This document shows positions 1-9,448 of a stretch of 64,000 bases of DNA, one piece after another. The DNA lies in contig NZ_FOTE01000001.1 in assembly GCF_900114475.1 (NCBI RefSeq), positions 375,306 through 439,305 on the forward strand, given 5' to 3'. Numbering within the stretch: position 1 is the stretch's first letter; every line of letters begins with the position of its first letter. Source of the DNA: Paenibacillus sp. 1_12. GTDB taxonomy: Bacteria; Bacillota; Bacilli; Paenibacillales; NBRC-103111. Both the position numbers and the translations under genes were made by a program. A model generated the notes under the pieces. That model worked only from the letters and a program-made list of their open reading frames with translations. It was not told the DNA's origin and searched no databases.

Positions 1-954
1 CCATTCGTTGTCATACCAAGCTAACACTTTAATCTGATCATTCATGATCATAACGGATGATCCATCGATGACCGCTGATTTGGTACAGCCAATGTAATCT
101 GCGGATACCAAAGGCTCCTCTGTATAGCCCAAGTAAGGTGATAAATTTTGCTCGGACGCCGCTTTCAAAAGCTTTTTGACTTGCTCTAAGCTGCAGGTGC
201 TGGCAACCTTCACCGTCAAATCAATAAGAGACACATCCTGTGTCGGGACACGAAGGGAGATCCCCTGAATCCGCGAGGCTAAATGGGGGAGCACATCTTT
301 GAGCGCCTTGCCTACACCTGTTGTTGTAGGAACAATAGATGCTGTGCAAGCCCGTGCTCTACGCAAATCCTTATGAGGATTATCGAGATGATTTTGATCG
401 GATGTATAGGAATGGATAGTTGTCATCCAACCCGCTTGAATCTTGTATGCCTGATCCAAAATATACAATACAGGAGAAAGGCAATTGGTTGTGCAAGATG
501 CTGCCGAGACCAGCCGATGTTTTGACGGATCGTACAGGTGATCGTTAACACCCATGATAACTGTTAGGTCCATTTGCTTGCCCGGTGCGGTGATCAGGAC
601 ACGTGATGCTCCAGCGGCAATATGCTTTCCTGCTCCTTCCCGATCGTTAAACTTACCAGTGGCATCAACGACCAGGCTTACTCCAAGATGATCCCACGCT
701 ATGTTTGTCGGATTCCTTTCGGATACAAGTTGTATGATATTTCCGTTTATAATCAACTTGCCTTCGCTGACGGAAATATTGGCGTCCCATCTTCGGTGAA
801 CGGTATCATATTTCAAAAGGTGAGCAATCGTTTCAACCGGATAACTGCAATTAATCGCTTTTAACTGATACGCATGCTGTTGCTCCGAGAATATTTTTCT
901 GACCAATAACCTCCCGATGCGCCCCATTCCACTGATCCCTACGCCAACACCCAA
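1..954 (-). CDS. gap: Glyceraldehyde-3-phosphate dehydrogenase, GapB-like (3' end cut by window edge)
   Basis: Interconverts glyceraldehyde-3-phosphate and 1,3-bisphosphoglycerate in the cytoplasm. The translated minus strand shows the Rossmann start VGISGMGRIGR, the catalytic-cysteine motif SAASCTTNC, HSYTSDQ, and NPHKDLRRARA, and runs into KVLAWYDNEW at base 1, so only the last few residues are missing. The wording around AINCSYPVETIAHLLKYDTVH resembles Bacillus GapB, the NADP-preferring gluconeogenic form, more than GapA; that is inference. The start is TTG at 952-954, chosen because AAGGAG lies nine bases upstream and no ATG fits. Differences from the usual INGFGRIGR make it a diverged copy. 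It lies downstream of a two-component system and a carboxylate catabolic cluster, consistent with a gluconeogenic role. Confidence 0.92.
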   Translation of the reverse strand, partial: MGVGVGISGMGRIGRLLVRKIFSEQQHAYQLKAINCSYPVETIAHLLKYDTVHRRWDANISVSEGKLIINGNIIQLVSERNPTNIAWDHLGVSLVVDATGKFNDREGAGKHIAAGASRVLITAPGKQMDLTVIMGVNDHLYDPSKHRLVSAASCTTNCLSPVLYILDQAYKIQAGWMTTIHSYTSDQNHLDNPHKDLRRARACTASIVPTTTGVGKALKDVLPHLASRIQGISLRVPTQDVSLIDLTVKVASTCSLEQVKKLLKAASEQNLSPYLGYTEEPLVSADYIGCTKSAVIDGSSVMIMNDQIKVLAWYDNEW

Positions 955-976
955 TCTAGACCACTCCTTCACGCGG

Positions 977-1017
977 TTAATAGTGTGTATTATTTAATGA
1001 TTAATATACACCATTAA
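977..1017. promoter_or_regulatory. Near-perfect palindrome upstream of gap
   Basis: Arms TTAATAGTGTGTATTA (977-992) and TAATATACACCATTAA (1002-1017) are reverse complements except at about two positions. It lies 23 bases upstream of the gap TTG start, where a repressor would overlap the promoter or early transcript. The cognate protein is not identifiable from sequence. Confidence 0.55.
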
Positions 1018-1271
1018 AGAGTGAATGCACATAATAAAATATCAATTGGGTATATAATAAAATTTTATCGGATTTACCACGGATATATGACGTTATATTC
1101 ATAAACATATCCATTCTCAAATCATCTCAATTGTGTCTGTTACTTAGAAACACCTGTCTACCTTTGTTTTCTCAGCCTGTTAACCCTAACGTATCCGCAT
1201 TATCACCCTCACGGAACTATTAACGCATACAATTTATTATAAATTAATCCATTGATTATGAAATATTTTAC

Positions 1272-1320
1272 CAATATTATGAATATTCACGGTAATTTTT
1301 ATTATAGCGATATTATGAAC
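1272..1320. promoter_or_regulatory. Paired direct repeats, 36-bp period (gap side)
   Basis: ATATTATGAA occurs at 1274-1283 and again at 1310-1319, exactly 36 bases apart. The second copy continues as CGATATTATGAACGGGCA. A second pair with the same 36-bp spacing and the same flank lies at 9502-9552. Likely binding sites for a shared regulator, perhaps the CitB-type response regulator encoded next door (inference). The rest of 955-1404 is AT-rich with no other gene seen. Confidence 0.45.
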
Positions 1321-1404
1321 GGGCATAGAAGGAATGAAGTCTTTCTATAATACGTCAAAGAGGATGCCCTCACGGACATCCCTTATTGGCGGCGTATTAA
1401 CGTA

Positions 1405-1512
1405 TTATAGTTTATTAGTAAACGTTTTGGCTGCTTTATTCCAAGTCACATTTGCGCCAAGCGTTTCACTTACGTACCTAAACGGAACCATCGCGATCGA
1501 GTATATTCCCCT
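1405..1512 (-). pseudogene. Remnant of a copper-amine-oxidase-like (stalk) domain protein
   Basis: The minus-strand reading MVPFRYVSETLGANVTW followed by NKAAKTFTNKL and a stop matches the typical C-terminal half of a copper amine oxidase N-terminal domain repeat. Two intact members occur in this window (20878-22041 and 48592-49560). Upstream of about 1512 this frame is only the shadow of the response-regulator gene, so there is no start or signal peptide. It is best read as the 3' stump of a lost gene. Confidence 0.5.
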
Positions 1513-1516
1513 AAGT

Positions 1517-2218
1517 TTATAGTTTGCTTTTCTTACGAAACCATCTTTGTGGACGGCCGACAGTTCCATATTGCTGATGTTCCTCGACCGAACCTTCTTC
1601 AACCAAAAAAGTAAGATACGTTCTCACTGTCGACCGGCTGACCCCTGCCAATTGTGCAATTTGCTCCGATGTCCGGAATTCCGTTTGCTCCGTTATACAT
1701 TGAACAACACGGTCTAATGTTCGTTGGTCGATCCCTTTTTGTAAAGCAATGGAGGCTGCATGAATAGAAGGCGCACGCAGCTTGCGCAGATGATCCACGG
1801 TTTGCTGATCGACTTCTTTGGAGGCGGTTAGCTGATGTTTAAATTGGTAGTATTTATCCAAAGACTCTTTAAGGTGCGCCAAATCGAATGGTTTAATTAA
1901 GTAATCGTATACACCTAATCGAAACCCCTCTTCTACGATTTCCAATTCTTTAGCCGCAGTAATGAGAATGACATCGCATCGTTGTCCCGATGAACGAAGC
2001 ATCCGTAATAAATCGATTCCTGACCGATCAGGCATATAGACGTCCAGGATAAGCAGATCAGGATGGTTTTCCTCAACAAGTTTAACGGCTTGCGCATAAT
2101 TATGAGCTGTTCCCACCCATTGAAATCCCGCATGCTGATTAATAAATTTTCCGTGCATGTTGGCAATCATGAAATCGTCGTCCACCACTACAACATCAAT
2201 GACTTTATTGGTGTTCAA
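1517..2218 (-). CDS. CitB/DcuR-family response regulator
   Basis: Cytoplasmic DNA-binding partner of the adjacent kinase. The N-terminal receiver domain (about 1-125) has the acidic pair D13-D14, phospho-acceptor D59 in LLILDVYMPD, and the conserved lysine in YDYLIKPFD. The C-terminal third (about 155-233) is a helix-turn-helix with IAQLAGVSRSTVRTYL, as in DcuR, CitB and MalR. Length (233 aa) is typical. Its start overlaps the kinase stop by 14 bases, so the two are translationally coupled. Family members activate uptake and catabolism genes for citrate, malate or other carboxylates. The neighbouring prp/acn cluster is the obvious target, but this is inference. Confidence 0.92.
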   Translation of the reverse strand: MNTNKVIDVVVVDDDFMIANMHGKFINQHAGFQWVGTAHNYAQAVKLVEENHPDLLILDVYMPDRSGIDLLRMLRSSGQRCDVILITAAKELEIVEEGFRLGVYDYLIKPFDLAHLKESLDKYYQFKHQLTASKEVDQQTVDHLRKLRAPSIHAASIALQKGIDQRTLDRVVQCITEQTEFRTSEQIAQLAGVSRSTVRTYLTFLVEEGSVEEHQQYGTVGRPQRWFRKKSKL

Positions 2219-3815
2219 AAATTGTCACCTCCTCAATGGGTAAAAGCGCCTCCACAATAGTTCCTTCTTCGGTCGACTTAATTGTCATGGTGCCTTGTAC
2301 ATTAGAAACTAGCCGCGAGACGATAGTCAACCCTATACCTCGGCCCTCTCCCTTCGAACTTACTCCATCGTGCAGCACTCTCAGACCCAGTGCTGGATCA
2401 ATTCCAGGACCGTTATCTTTCACCCGCATGATAAGCCGCTGTCCTTCAATTCCCAAATATGACGTAATTTCGGGCGCTTCGCCGATTTTCTTGAACGAAG
2501 AAGAAATAGCCTCAAATGCATTTTCAATCGTATTGCCCAAAAAAGTGACCACAATGTCACGATGCGGACAAGGTGAAGGAATCGAGGAACCCGGATCAAT
2601 ATGCAATCGTATATTTAACTCCTTTGCTTTGCTGAATTTACCAAGCAACAGCCCCACAACAGCGGGATCCTTGATATGTGCCAGAAAAAAGTCCAACGTA
2701 GATTGATACTCATGATTGACTTCTTCAATTGCATTTTTAGCAAGATCATATTCCTTCATGGTAATAAGCCCTGACAGCAAATGGAGCTTATTCATAAACT
2801 CATGCCTTTGGCTGCGCAGCGTATCCACATATTGTCCGATATCCGATATCCGATGGTCAATTTGATCCAATTGTTGTTTATCACGAAAACTGGAAACAGC
2901 TCCTATGACTTGACCGTTAGCCATCACTGGCAAACGGTTAGCCACAACCAAAGTATTTCCGATAATCATAGGTTGATCCAGCTGGGGCCCACCCTTTTGC
3001 AGTACTTCGCTTAGCCGCGAGTTTGGCAATATGGAACGAATCGGTTCGCCTTTTACTTCCCGTGCGTCCTTGCCCAATATTTTTGAAGCTTCCTGATTGC
3101 ATGTAGTTATGATTCCCTTACTGTTGACCGCAATTATCCCTTCTCGGATCGATTCAAGAATGGCTGCCTGCTCCTGAGTTAAATAAGCGATTTCTGAAGG
3201 TTCCATCTGAAAGATTTGTTTTTTTATAGAGCCGGATAGCAAATGTGCCCCAAATAATCCGATCAACAGGGCAATCAAACCTGTAATTCCGACTCCAATT
3301 AAATTGATCCAAATTTCTTCCCACACTTTTTCCATAAGAAAGCCAACGGAAACTATCCCGATTTGTTCGCCTTGTGCATTACGAATCGGGCTTTTGCCAC
3401 GAATAGAAGGACCCAATGTTCCTGTTGCGTTGGTAATACTGTCATTCCCGAACAATACGGCATCATTATCCTCCCCGACCATATGCTTGCCAATTTCTTT
3501 GGAGTTAGGATGGGTTAATCGTATTTGTCCCATATTGGCGATCACGATAAACTGGGCTCCGGTTTTCTTTCTCAGTTCTTCAATAAAGGGTTGCAGATTC
3601 GGATCCTGCGTTTCCATTTCCAGGGCACGAATCGTTTCAGGCAAGAAAGCTACCGTTCTCGACAGCATTAAAGCCCTTTCACCGGCTTCTTGAAAACGAC
3701 TCTCAATAGTAGAGTATTCGATGGAGGAAACAACCAATAGCAGGACAACTCCGATGATCAGAAAAACGAGCAGATTGATCTTTGCGCGAAGTTTTAACCG
3801 ATTGATCCAAGTCAC
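2205..3815 (-). CDS. CitA/DcuS-family sensor histidine kinase
   Basis: Membrane sensor of 536 aa: TM1 at about 12-32, an extracytoplasmic sensing domain of roughly 140 residues, TM2 at about 175-200, a cytoplasmic PAS domain, then a SpoB-type dimerisation segment with the histidine in LRSQRHEFMNKLH and an ATPase domain with N box NTIENAFEA, DNGPGID and GRGIGLTIV. This order is diagnostic of kinases that sense extracellular C4-dicarboxylates or citrate. The gene is followed by, and overlaps, its response regulator. The ligand cannot be told from sequence; the carboxylate-degrading genes upstream suggest the substrate of that pathway. Confidence 0.92.
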   Translation of the reverse strand: MTWINRLKLRAKINLLVFLIIGVVLLLVVSSIEYSTIESRFQEAGERALMLSRTVAFLPETIRALEMETQDPNLQPFIEELRKKTGAQFIVIANMGQIRLTHPNSKEIGKHMVGEDNDAVLFGNDSITNATGTLGPSIRGKSPIRNAQGEQIGIVSVGFLMEKVWEEIWINLIGVGITGLIALLIGLFGAHLLSGSIKKQIFQMEPSEIAYLTQEQAAILESIREGIIAVNSKGIITTCNQEASKILGKDAREVKGEPIRSILPNSRLSEVLQKGGPQLDQPMIIGNTLVVANRLPVMANGQVIGAVSSFRDKQQLDQIDHRISDIGQYVDTLRSQRHEFMNKLHLLSGLITMKEYDLAKNAIEEVNHEYQSTLDFFLAHIKDPAVVGLLLGKFSKAKELNIRLHIDPGSSIPSPCPHRDIVVTFLGNTIENAFEAISSSFKKIGEAPEITSYLGIEGQRLIMRVKDNGPGIDPALGLRVLHDGVSSKGEGRGIGLTIVSRLVSNVQGTMTIKSTEEGTIVEALLPIEEVTIFEHQ

Positions 3816-4144
3816 GTTATTGTCCTCCCATCTTTATTGCTTTTATAGCATTATATTATCTGTTAATACTATAAAAAGAAATCGTTTTCACAGATGCTTC
3901 TCATTGTTTTTATCGTCAAAATCAGATTTATTGACAAATATCCCTTATACCGTCAAAAATCACGAAAGAGATCAATTATAGTATAGCCAGCTTAAAAATA
4001 CGAATATCATATCATTTGATCTCACTTACGACAGAAGCACCGGCAAGAGAAGCCAGAATGCCTTTTTACCGATGCTTTGTATTAAGATTCCTTCATGTAA
4101 TCTATAGTAATAGCAGCTTCAATCTTATTTCCCAGTACCCCGTA
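3816..4144. other. Intergenic region upstream of the sensor kinase
   Basis: No gene was found in these 329 bases. AT-rich; presumably holds the kinase promoter and the end of the prpD transcript. A weak hairpin pairs AGCACCGG (about 4036) with CCGATGCT (about 4071). The short phrase CGTCAAAA recurs near 3912 and 3952. Neither is strong enough to name a site. Confidence 0.3.
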
Positions 4145-5587
4145 CTATATAACAAACATATCTACAAATTGATGGACAGGCATTGTTTCCAGCCCATGCT
4201 GGTTTAAGCACAACTCCATTATGGCTTGAGATTGCTTTCGTGGAAAACGTGTAGCCAGATTAGCAGCATACTTCTGTTCCAGCAGCGGAATCCCCTCGTC
4301 GCGTCTTCTCCGATGTCCAATTGGAAACTCTGATTCTGCCTTTTCCGTATGTGTACCATCTTTAAAGAAAATCTGCACGGCGTTCGCAATCTTGCGTTGG
4401 TCTGGTTCATGATACTCCCGTGTATAGCGCGGATTTTCCTTCGTATTCATCTTATCGCGAAGTGCATCGATTCGTGGATCGCCCGCTATCGTGTCTTCAT
4501 AATGATCCGCAGTTAATTCACCATAAATCAGAGCGACAGCAACCATATATTGTAGACAGTGATCACGGTCTGCCGGATTGTTCAGCGGCCCTTTTTTATC
4601 GATAATGCGAATGGCCGATTCGTGTGTTGTTAATTCAATATAGTCGATCTCATCCCATCTGCCTTCTACCTGAGGACAAAGTCGTATCGCACATTCCACT
4701 GCGGTTTGCGCATGAAATTCTGCTGGATAGGAGATCTTGAACAACACATTTTCCATTACATATGAGCCGTAAGGGCGTTGAAATTTGAATTCCTTTCCTT
4801 TGAATAATACATCATAAAAACCCCATGTTTTAGCAGTCAGCGCAGACGGATATCCCATCTCGCCCTTTAACGCCATAAGGGAAAGCCGCACAGCCCGACT
4901 GGTAGCATCCCCCGCAGCCCAGGATTTGCGTGAACCTGTGTTTGGCGCATGACGGTATGTACGCAGCGCTTGCCCATCCAACCATGCGTTGGATACCGCA
5001 TTGATCATCTCCTCTTTCGATCCGCCCAGCAGTTTCGTAACGACTGCTGTAGAAGCCACCTTTACAAGCAGGACATGATCCAGCCCTACGCGATTAAAGC
5101 TATTTTCAAGCGCAAGCACACCTTGAATTTCATGGGCTTTGATCATCGAGGTCAGTACATCCTTCATCTTGAGCGGCGCTAAACCTTCGGCAATTCTGCT
5201 TCTGCTGATATAGTCGGCAGCAGCCAGAATTCCTCCAAGGTTATCGGAAGGATGCCCCCATTCGGCGGCAAGCCATGTATCATTATAGTCCAACCACCGG
5301 ATCATACAGCCGATATTAAATGCTGCGGTTACAGGATCTAATTGATACTGAGTTCCCGGTACTTTTGCTCCGTGAGGAACTATGGTACCGGGAATAATAG
5401 GTCCCAGATGTTTGGTGCACTCCGGATATCTTAGTGCCAGGAGCCCGCAGCCGAGCGTGTCCATCAAACATAGACGGGCCGTTTGATAGGCCTCCGCACT
5501 ATTCACTTCATAGTCATAAACATAATCAGCTAATTCCAGCAAAACCTGATCGGGTTCCGGTCTCATATTGCTTATAGGGGTTGACAT
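4145..5587 (-). CDS. prpD: MmgE/PrpD-family protein, probable 2-methylcitrate dehydratase
   Basis: Dehydrates 2-methylcitrate to 2-methyl-cis-aconitate in the propionate (2-methylcitrate) pathway. The 480-residue product reads as a complete PrpD, with [15 protein letters not shown] near the start, then [16 protein letters not shown] and [15 protein letters not shown], the conserved early motifs of PrpD proteins. The start at 5587 has GGAGGA six bases upstream. It is the last gene of a run with prpB (54-base gap) and the ABC importer. PrpD is cofactor-free, whereas the same cluster also has an aconitase and PrpF, an alternative dehydratase route. The MmgE/PrpD superfamily also contains cis-aconitate decarboxylases, so the substrate is inferred from prpB beside it. 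Confidence 0.88.
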   Translation of the reverse strand: MSTPISNMRPEPDQVLLELADYVYDYEVNSAEAYQTARLCLMDTLGCGLLALRYPECTKHLGPIIPGTIVPHGAKVPGTQYQLDPVTAAFNIGCMIRWLDYNDTWLAAEWGHPSDNLGGILAAADYISRSRIAEGLAPLKMKDVLTSMIKAHEIQGVLALENSFNRVGLDHVLLVKVASTAVVTKLLGGSKEEMINAVSNAWLDGQALRTYRHAPNTGSRKSWAAGDATSRAVRLSLMALKGEMGYPSALTAKTWGFYDVLFKGKEFKFQRPYGSYVMENVLFKISYPAEFHAQTAVECAIRLCPQVEGRWDEIDYIELTTHESAIRIIDKKGPLNNPADRDHCLQYMVAVALIYGELTADHYEDTIAGDPRIDALRDKMNTKENPRYTREYHEPDQRKIANAVQIFFKDGTHTEKAESEFPIGHRRRRDEGIPLLEQKYAANLATRFPRKQSQAIMELCLNQHGLETMPVHQFVDMFVI

Positions 5588-5641
5588 GGATATTCCTCCG
5601 TATTGTCTTGATAAATTAAGGTTTTATTTTTATTTTGGAAG

Positions 5642-6529
5642 CTACTCAAGTTCTGGCTTAAATAATCGGTCCAAGTTTCTTTCATATTCATGGTAATTAA
5701 GAAAATCATAGAGCTCCATTCGTGTTTGCATAAGTTCCACAACATTTTTTTGCGTTCCTTCATTACGAAGCTCTTGGTATACTTTCAGGGCAGCAGCATT
5801 CATGGCGCGAAAGGCAGATAACGGGTACAAAGCTAAACTTACACCTGCACGCTCCAGTTCATCGACAGTAAAAAGTGGGGTTTGTCCGAATTCCGTAATA
5901 TTAGCTAACACCGGCACTCCGACTGCATTCACGAACATATCGTATTGCTCAAGGGTAAGCACGGCTTCAGGAAATATCATATCGGCACCGGCTTTCACGC
6001 AGGCACAAGACCGTTCAATGGCTGCATCCAGCCCTTCGACCGCAAGCGCATCCGTACGTGCCATAATAATAAAATCTGAATTCGTTTTAGCATCCACGGC
6101 CGCTTTAATACGGTCTACCATCTCGGAAAGGCTAACTATCGCCTTGTTTGGACGATGTCCGCAGCGTTTAGCCGATACCTGGTCTTCGATGTGAATACCA
6201 GCCGCGCCGGCCTGACTCATCATTCGTACTGTTCGTCCAATATTATGAGCACCACCGAAGCCAGTATCGGCATCTACCAGCAGCGGTAATGAGGTCGCGT
6301 TCGTAATTCTTCGAACATCCTCGAGGACATCATTTAAAGTAGTCATGCCAAGATCCGGCAGCCCGAATGAGGCATTGGCCACTCCGCCTCCGGATAAATA
6401 TATTGCGCGATAGCCAACACGCTCAGCCATCATGGCCGTGTATGCATTAATGGTTCCAACTACCTGCAGCGGTTTTTCAGTTTTTAAGGCTTCCCATAAT
6501 AATGAACCCGGCGATCTCACATTGCTCAT
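5642..6529 (-). CDS. prpB: 2-methylisocitrate lyase (PrpB family)
   Basis: Isocitrate-lyase superfamily enzyme that splits 2-methylisocitrate into pyruvate and succinate. The signature KRCGHRPNK (121-129, catalytic Cys123) and the metal-binding DADTGFG (86-92) are intact, and 295 aa is the normal length. AAGGGAG precedes the start. It lies directly upstream of prpD and downstream of a 21-bp hairpin that separates it from the ABC transporter genes. Family relatives cleave 2,3-dimethylmalate or decarboxylate oxaloacetate, but KRCGHRPNK favours methylisocitrate lyase. Confidence 0.93.
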   Translation of the reverse strand: MSNVRSPGSLLWEALKTEKPLQVVGTINAYTAMMAERVGYRAIYLSGGGVANASFGLPDLGMTTLNDVLEDVRRITNATSLPLLVDADTGFGGAHNIGRTVRMMSQAGAAGIHIEDQVSAKRCGHRPNKAIVSLSEMVDRIKAAVDAKTNSDFIIMARTDALAVEGLDAAIERSCACVKAGADMIFPEAVLTLEQYDMFVNAVGVPVLANITEFGQTPLFTVDELERAGVSLALYPLSAFRAMNAAALKVYQELRNEGTQKNVVELMQTRMELYDFLNYHEYERNLDRLFKPELE

Positions 6530-6557
6530 AATGGCACTCCCTTTATTTTTTTGTATG

Positions 6558-6606
6558 ATGGATAAGCTGAAAGAGGCGTCTACAACGCCTCTTTCAGCTT
6601 ATCCAT
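6558..6606. promoter_or_regulatory. 21-bp perfect hairpin between the importer genes and prpB
   Basis: ATGGATAAGCTGAAAGAGGCG (6558-6578) pairs perfectly with 6586-6606 around a 7-base loop. On the minus transcript it is followed by CATACAAAAAAATAAAG, not a U-run, and on the plus strand by GGAGCTTAAGG. It is therefore not a standard intrinsic terminator. It more likely sets a processing or stability boundary between the transporter and prpBD parts of one transcript. Confidence 0.6.
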
Positions 6607-6638
6607 GGAGCTTAAGGTAACCTGTGTTTATATCCTTA

Positions 6639-7730
6639 TTATTTTTTCACTTTATCCACAAACTCGTTGGTAAATGTTTTGCTGAGGTCGATTTTGGCAT
6701 CTTTAAGCTGCGGGGTAAACACCGTTAGGATTTCCAATACCTTCTCTGGACCGCCAACAGGCATTTTTCCATCAGATGTGAACATGGAAAGGCTGGATTG
6801 CAGCGATTTTATATACAAATCTTTATCGCCTGCATAATATTCCTTTGGCACTTTTTCAGCGATTTCTTCCGCTTTATGCGTATTCATGTATCTCAACGTT
6901 TTGACAAAGGCATTGGCTAATCGCTGAACCACTTCTGGGTTTTTCTTCACATAATCTTCACTCATATATAGGCTCGGTGCAGGGTAGGTACCACCAAGAG
7001 CTTGTTTGGCTCCATCCTGACTCTCCAGATCGACAAATACAGAAGCTATGCCTCTTTGCTCAAGCAATGCCGTGGTAGGTTGTGTCGCCCATGCGACATC
7101 TACCTTCCCTTGCTCCATGGCAGCAACCAATGTTGCACCAGCACCAACAGCCAATGGGGCATAATCTTTTGTTGAGTTACCGCCTTTAGTCACTAAATAG
7201 TTGACTAGAAAGTGCGATGATGCCCCTGAGCTGGTAATACCGATATTTCTGCCTTTCAAGTCTGCTATGCCTTTGATCTGATCTTTCACTTTGTTCGCAA
7301 CCATCAATTTGGCTCCGGGGTTCGTAGCCAGCTGTACGACTTCTTGCAAATATTTGCCCTTAGCCTGAATATCAATCGTATGATCGTAAAAACCAACTAC
7401 ACCCTGAACTTCACCAGCAATGAGCGCCTGCTCAGCATTGACACCGGAAGCCTGGCTTGTAAGCTCCACTTCAAGTCCTTCTTCTTTGAAATACCCCAGG
7501 TTTTCCGTCAATTTAGCCGGAAGGTAGATGATTTTTTCTAAACCACCAACCATAATATTGACCTTAGGAAGCTTCGCCGGCGCCGGAGCGGATGCCTGCT
7601 GTTCATTACCTTTTGGAGCCGTTGGCTGAGCGGTCGGTTTATCGGCTGTACCACAGCCCGCCAAAAGCAAACCAAACGAGATGAGAACAGATGCGCCAAC
7701 ATTTGTGTTTTTACCAATTTTCATTGTCAT
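6639..7730 (-). CDS. NitT/TauT-type ABC transporter substrate-binding lipoprotein
   Basis: Extracellular solute receptor of an SsuABC-like importer. It has a lipoprotein signal with lipobox LLAGC near residue 26, then a type-2 binding fold reading IIYLPAKLTENLGYFKEEGL and ITSSGASSHFLVNYL, typical of the SsuA/TauA/ThiY group. ATG at 7728-7730 is the first start; ATG at 7722-7724 has the better spacing from AAGGGG. Permease and ATPase follow the standard order upstream. The group transports sulfonates, nitrate, thiamine precursors, and in some cases aromatic or aliphatic acids. Here the setting argues for a carboxylate, which is inference. Confidence 0.88.
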   Translation of the reverse strand: MTMKIGKNTNVGASVLISFGLLLAGCGTADKPTAQPTAPKGNEQQASAPAPAKLPKVNIMVGGLEKIIYLPAKLTENLGYFKEEGLEVELTSQASGVNAEQALIAGEVQGVVGFYDHTIDIQAKGKYLQEVVQLATNPGAKLMVANKVKDQIKGIADLKGRNIGITSSGASSHFLVNYLVTKGGNSTKDYAPLAVGAGATLVAAMEQGKVDVAWATQPTTALLEQRGIASVFVDLESQDGAKQALGGTYPAPSLYMSEDYVKKNPEVVQRLANAFVKTLRYMNTHKAEEIAEKVPKEYYAGDKDLYIKSLQSSLSMFTSDGKMPVGGPEKVLEILTVFTPQLKDAKIDLSKTFTNEFVDKVKK

Positions 7731-7768
7731 TACCCCTTATATGAGAAAATAAATTCGTATAGCTTTCA

Positions 7769-8617
7769 TTATTGACGAACGTGCCTCCAAGCTATAAAAC
7801 GCCGCTCCAATTTGGTAACTGCCCAATTAGCAGCCAAGGCCGTAATCGATAGAAGAACCATCCCAGCAAATACCCCGGTAGTGTTGAAAGCACCTTGGGC
7901 TTGGGCAATCAGAAAACCAAGACCTTTTGTAGAGCCGATAAATTCCCCGACGACAGCGCCAACCAATGCAAAGCCAAAGCTAGAATGTAAACTCGATAAA
8001 ATCCATGTTAGTGCTGAAGGCAGGATCACATGCTGGGCGAGCTGCCTCTTGCCTGCTCCGAGCAAACGGGCATTGTTTAGCAAATTTTTGTCGACTTCAC
8101 GTACACCCTGGAAAGCGTTGAAAAAAACGATGAAAAAGGTAAGCGTAACGCCAAGTGCAATCTTCGATGGCATGCCAAGTCCGAACCAGATGATGAATAG
8201 TGGTGCCAGCACAACCCTTGGAAGCGCATTCAACATTTGGATGTAAGGTCCGAAAATGACCGAGAGAATATCGTTTCTGCCTAATGCATACCCGGCGATT
8301 ACACCCAAAGTGACACCGATAATAAATGCAATGACTGTTTCCTCAAAAGTAACCACAAAATGTATATACAGTGGACCTTGGCTCGTACCGTCTATAATCC
8401 AGTCCACAATTTGTTTAAAGATCGCAAACGGACTGGAGAAAAAGAACGGATCAATGATTTTCTGATCCGAGAAAAATTGCCAGGATCCAAATACCGCAAT
8501 GAACACAAGAGTTTGAAGTGTCAGATTGCGTATTTTTATTTTTGCGGCTCTTGCTCTCATTTCCTTTTTCCGAATCACAATCTCTTCTTGCGAATTAAGC
8601 GTTGTTTGCATTTGCAT
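7769..8617 (-). CDS. ABC transporter permease (SsuC/TauC type)
   Basis: Inner membrane channel subunit of 282 aa with about six hydrophobic segments. The ATPase-contact EAA-like loop LLNNARLLGAGKRQLAQHV is followed by ILPSALTWILSSL. The start overlaps the end of the ATPase gene by 23 bases, so the two are translationally coupled. It works with the lipoprotein at 6639-7730 and the ATPase at 8595-9422. Substrate unknown. Confidence 0.9.
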   Translation of the reverse strand: MQMQTTLNSQEEIVIRKKEMRARAAKIKIRNLTLQTLVFIAVFGSWQFFSDQKIIDPFFFSSPFAIFKQIVDWIIDGTSQGPLYIHFVVTFEETVIAFIIGVTLGVIAGYALGRNDILSVIFGPYIQMLNALPRVVLAPLFIIWFGLGMPSKIALGVTLTFFIVFFNAFQGVREVDKNLLNNARLLGAGKRQLAQHVILPSALTWILSSLHSSFGFALVGAVVGEFIGSTKGLGFLIAQAQGAFNTTGVFAGMVLLSITALAANWAVTKLERRFIAWRHVRQ

Positions 8618-9422
8618 AGCTAACCATCACCTCATCCCTTAAATCATTCCAAATTTGCTCATGCAGCTCAGCGAACTGCCGGTCAAAACGTATTTCCGCT
8701 ACATTCCTCGGTCTTTCCAGATTAATTTGATAATCGCCCTTGATGGTAGCAGCCGGACCTGCGGTTAGAACAATTACGCGGTCGCTCAGAGCAATCGCCT
8801 CTTCTAGATCGTGCGTGATAAAAAAGACAGAAGCAGAAGTTTCCTCCCAAATTTTCAGAAGCTCGTTTTCCATTAAATGCCGCGTGTGAACATCAAGCGC
8901 AGAAAACGATTCGTCCATAAGTAAGATTTCCGGTTGGGTGATCAAACATTGCGCCAAGGCAACACGTTTTCTCATACCGCCGGAGAGCTGGTGAGGGTAA
9001 TGCCCCTCAAAGCCTTTCAAGCCCACTTTCTCAATCCAGTGTCTTGCCTCTTGGTAGGCCTCATTTTTTTTCATGCCCTTTAGTCTCAAACCGAGAGAAA
9101 CATTGTCAATAACTGTTTTCCAGGGAAATGCATTTTCCGTTTGGAAAACACACGCAGCCCGAGGATTGATTCCTTCCAGTTGTTCTCCATGGATTCGAAT
9201 TTTACCAAGTGAAGGCTTCTCAAAACCGGCAATCAGACTTAATGTCGTAGATTTCCCGCAGCCCGTCGGACCGACAATAGAACAAAATTCCCCTTTTGCA
9301 ACACGAAGATTAATATTGCGTAAAACGGTGTGAACCTCGCCGGAGGGCTTTAAAAATTCTTTTGTGACCCCTTGAAGATCAATCATTGGAGATTCAGACA
9401 AACTTGATCTCGGTTGATTCAT
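8595..9422 (-). CDS. ABC transporter ATP-binding protein (SsuB/TauB type)
   Basis: Energises the importer encoded downstream. All motifs are present: Walker A GPTGCGKST, signature LSGGMRKR, Walker B ILLMDESFSALD, switch histidine in FFITHDLEEA. 275 aa, normal for SsuB. TAAGGAG lies eight bases before the ATG. It is the first gene of the ssuBCA-like/prpBD run, with a cre-like site and paired direct repeats just upstream, which indicates its own promoter independent of acn. Confidence 0.93.
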   Translation of the reverse strand: MNQPRSSLSESPMIDLQGVTKEFLKPSGEVHTVLRNINLRVAKGEFCSIVGPTGCGKSTTLSLIAGFEKPSLGKIRIHGEQLEGINPRAACVFQTENAFPWKTVIDNVSLGLRLKGMKKNEAYQEARHWIEKVGLKGFEGHYPHQLSGGMRKRVALAQCLITQPEILLMDESFSALDVHTRHLMENELLKIWEETSASVFFITHDLEEAIALSDRVIVLTAGPAATIKGDYQINLERPRNVAEIRFDRQFAELHEQIWNDLRDEVMVSYANANNA

Positions 9423-9448
9423 GTTGGTGTCTCCTTAATAAAATAGTT

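Noticed and set aside
283-864. Two plus-strand ORFs of 80 codons
   Set aside because: They lie antisense to the clearly readable GAPDH gene and have no ribosome binding site.
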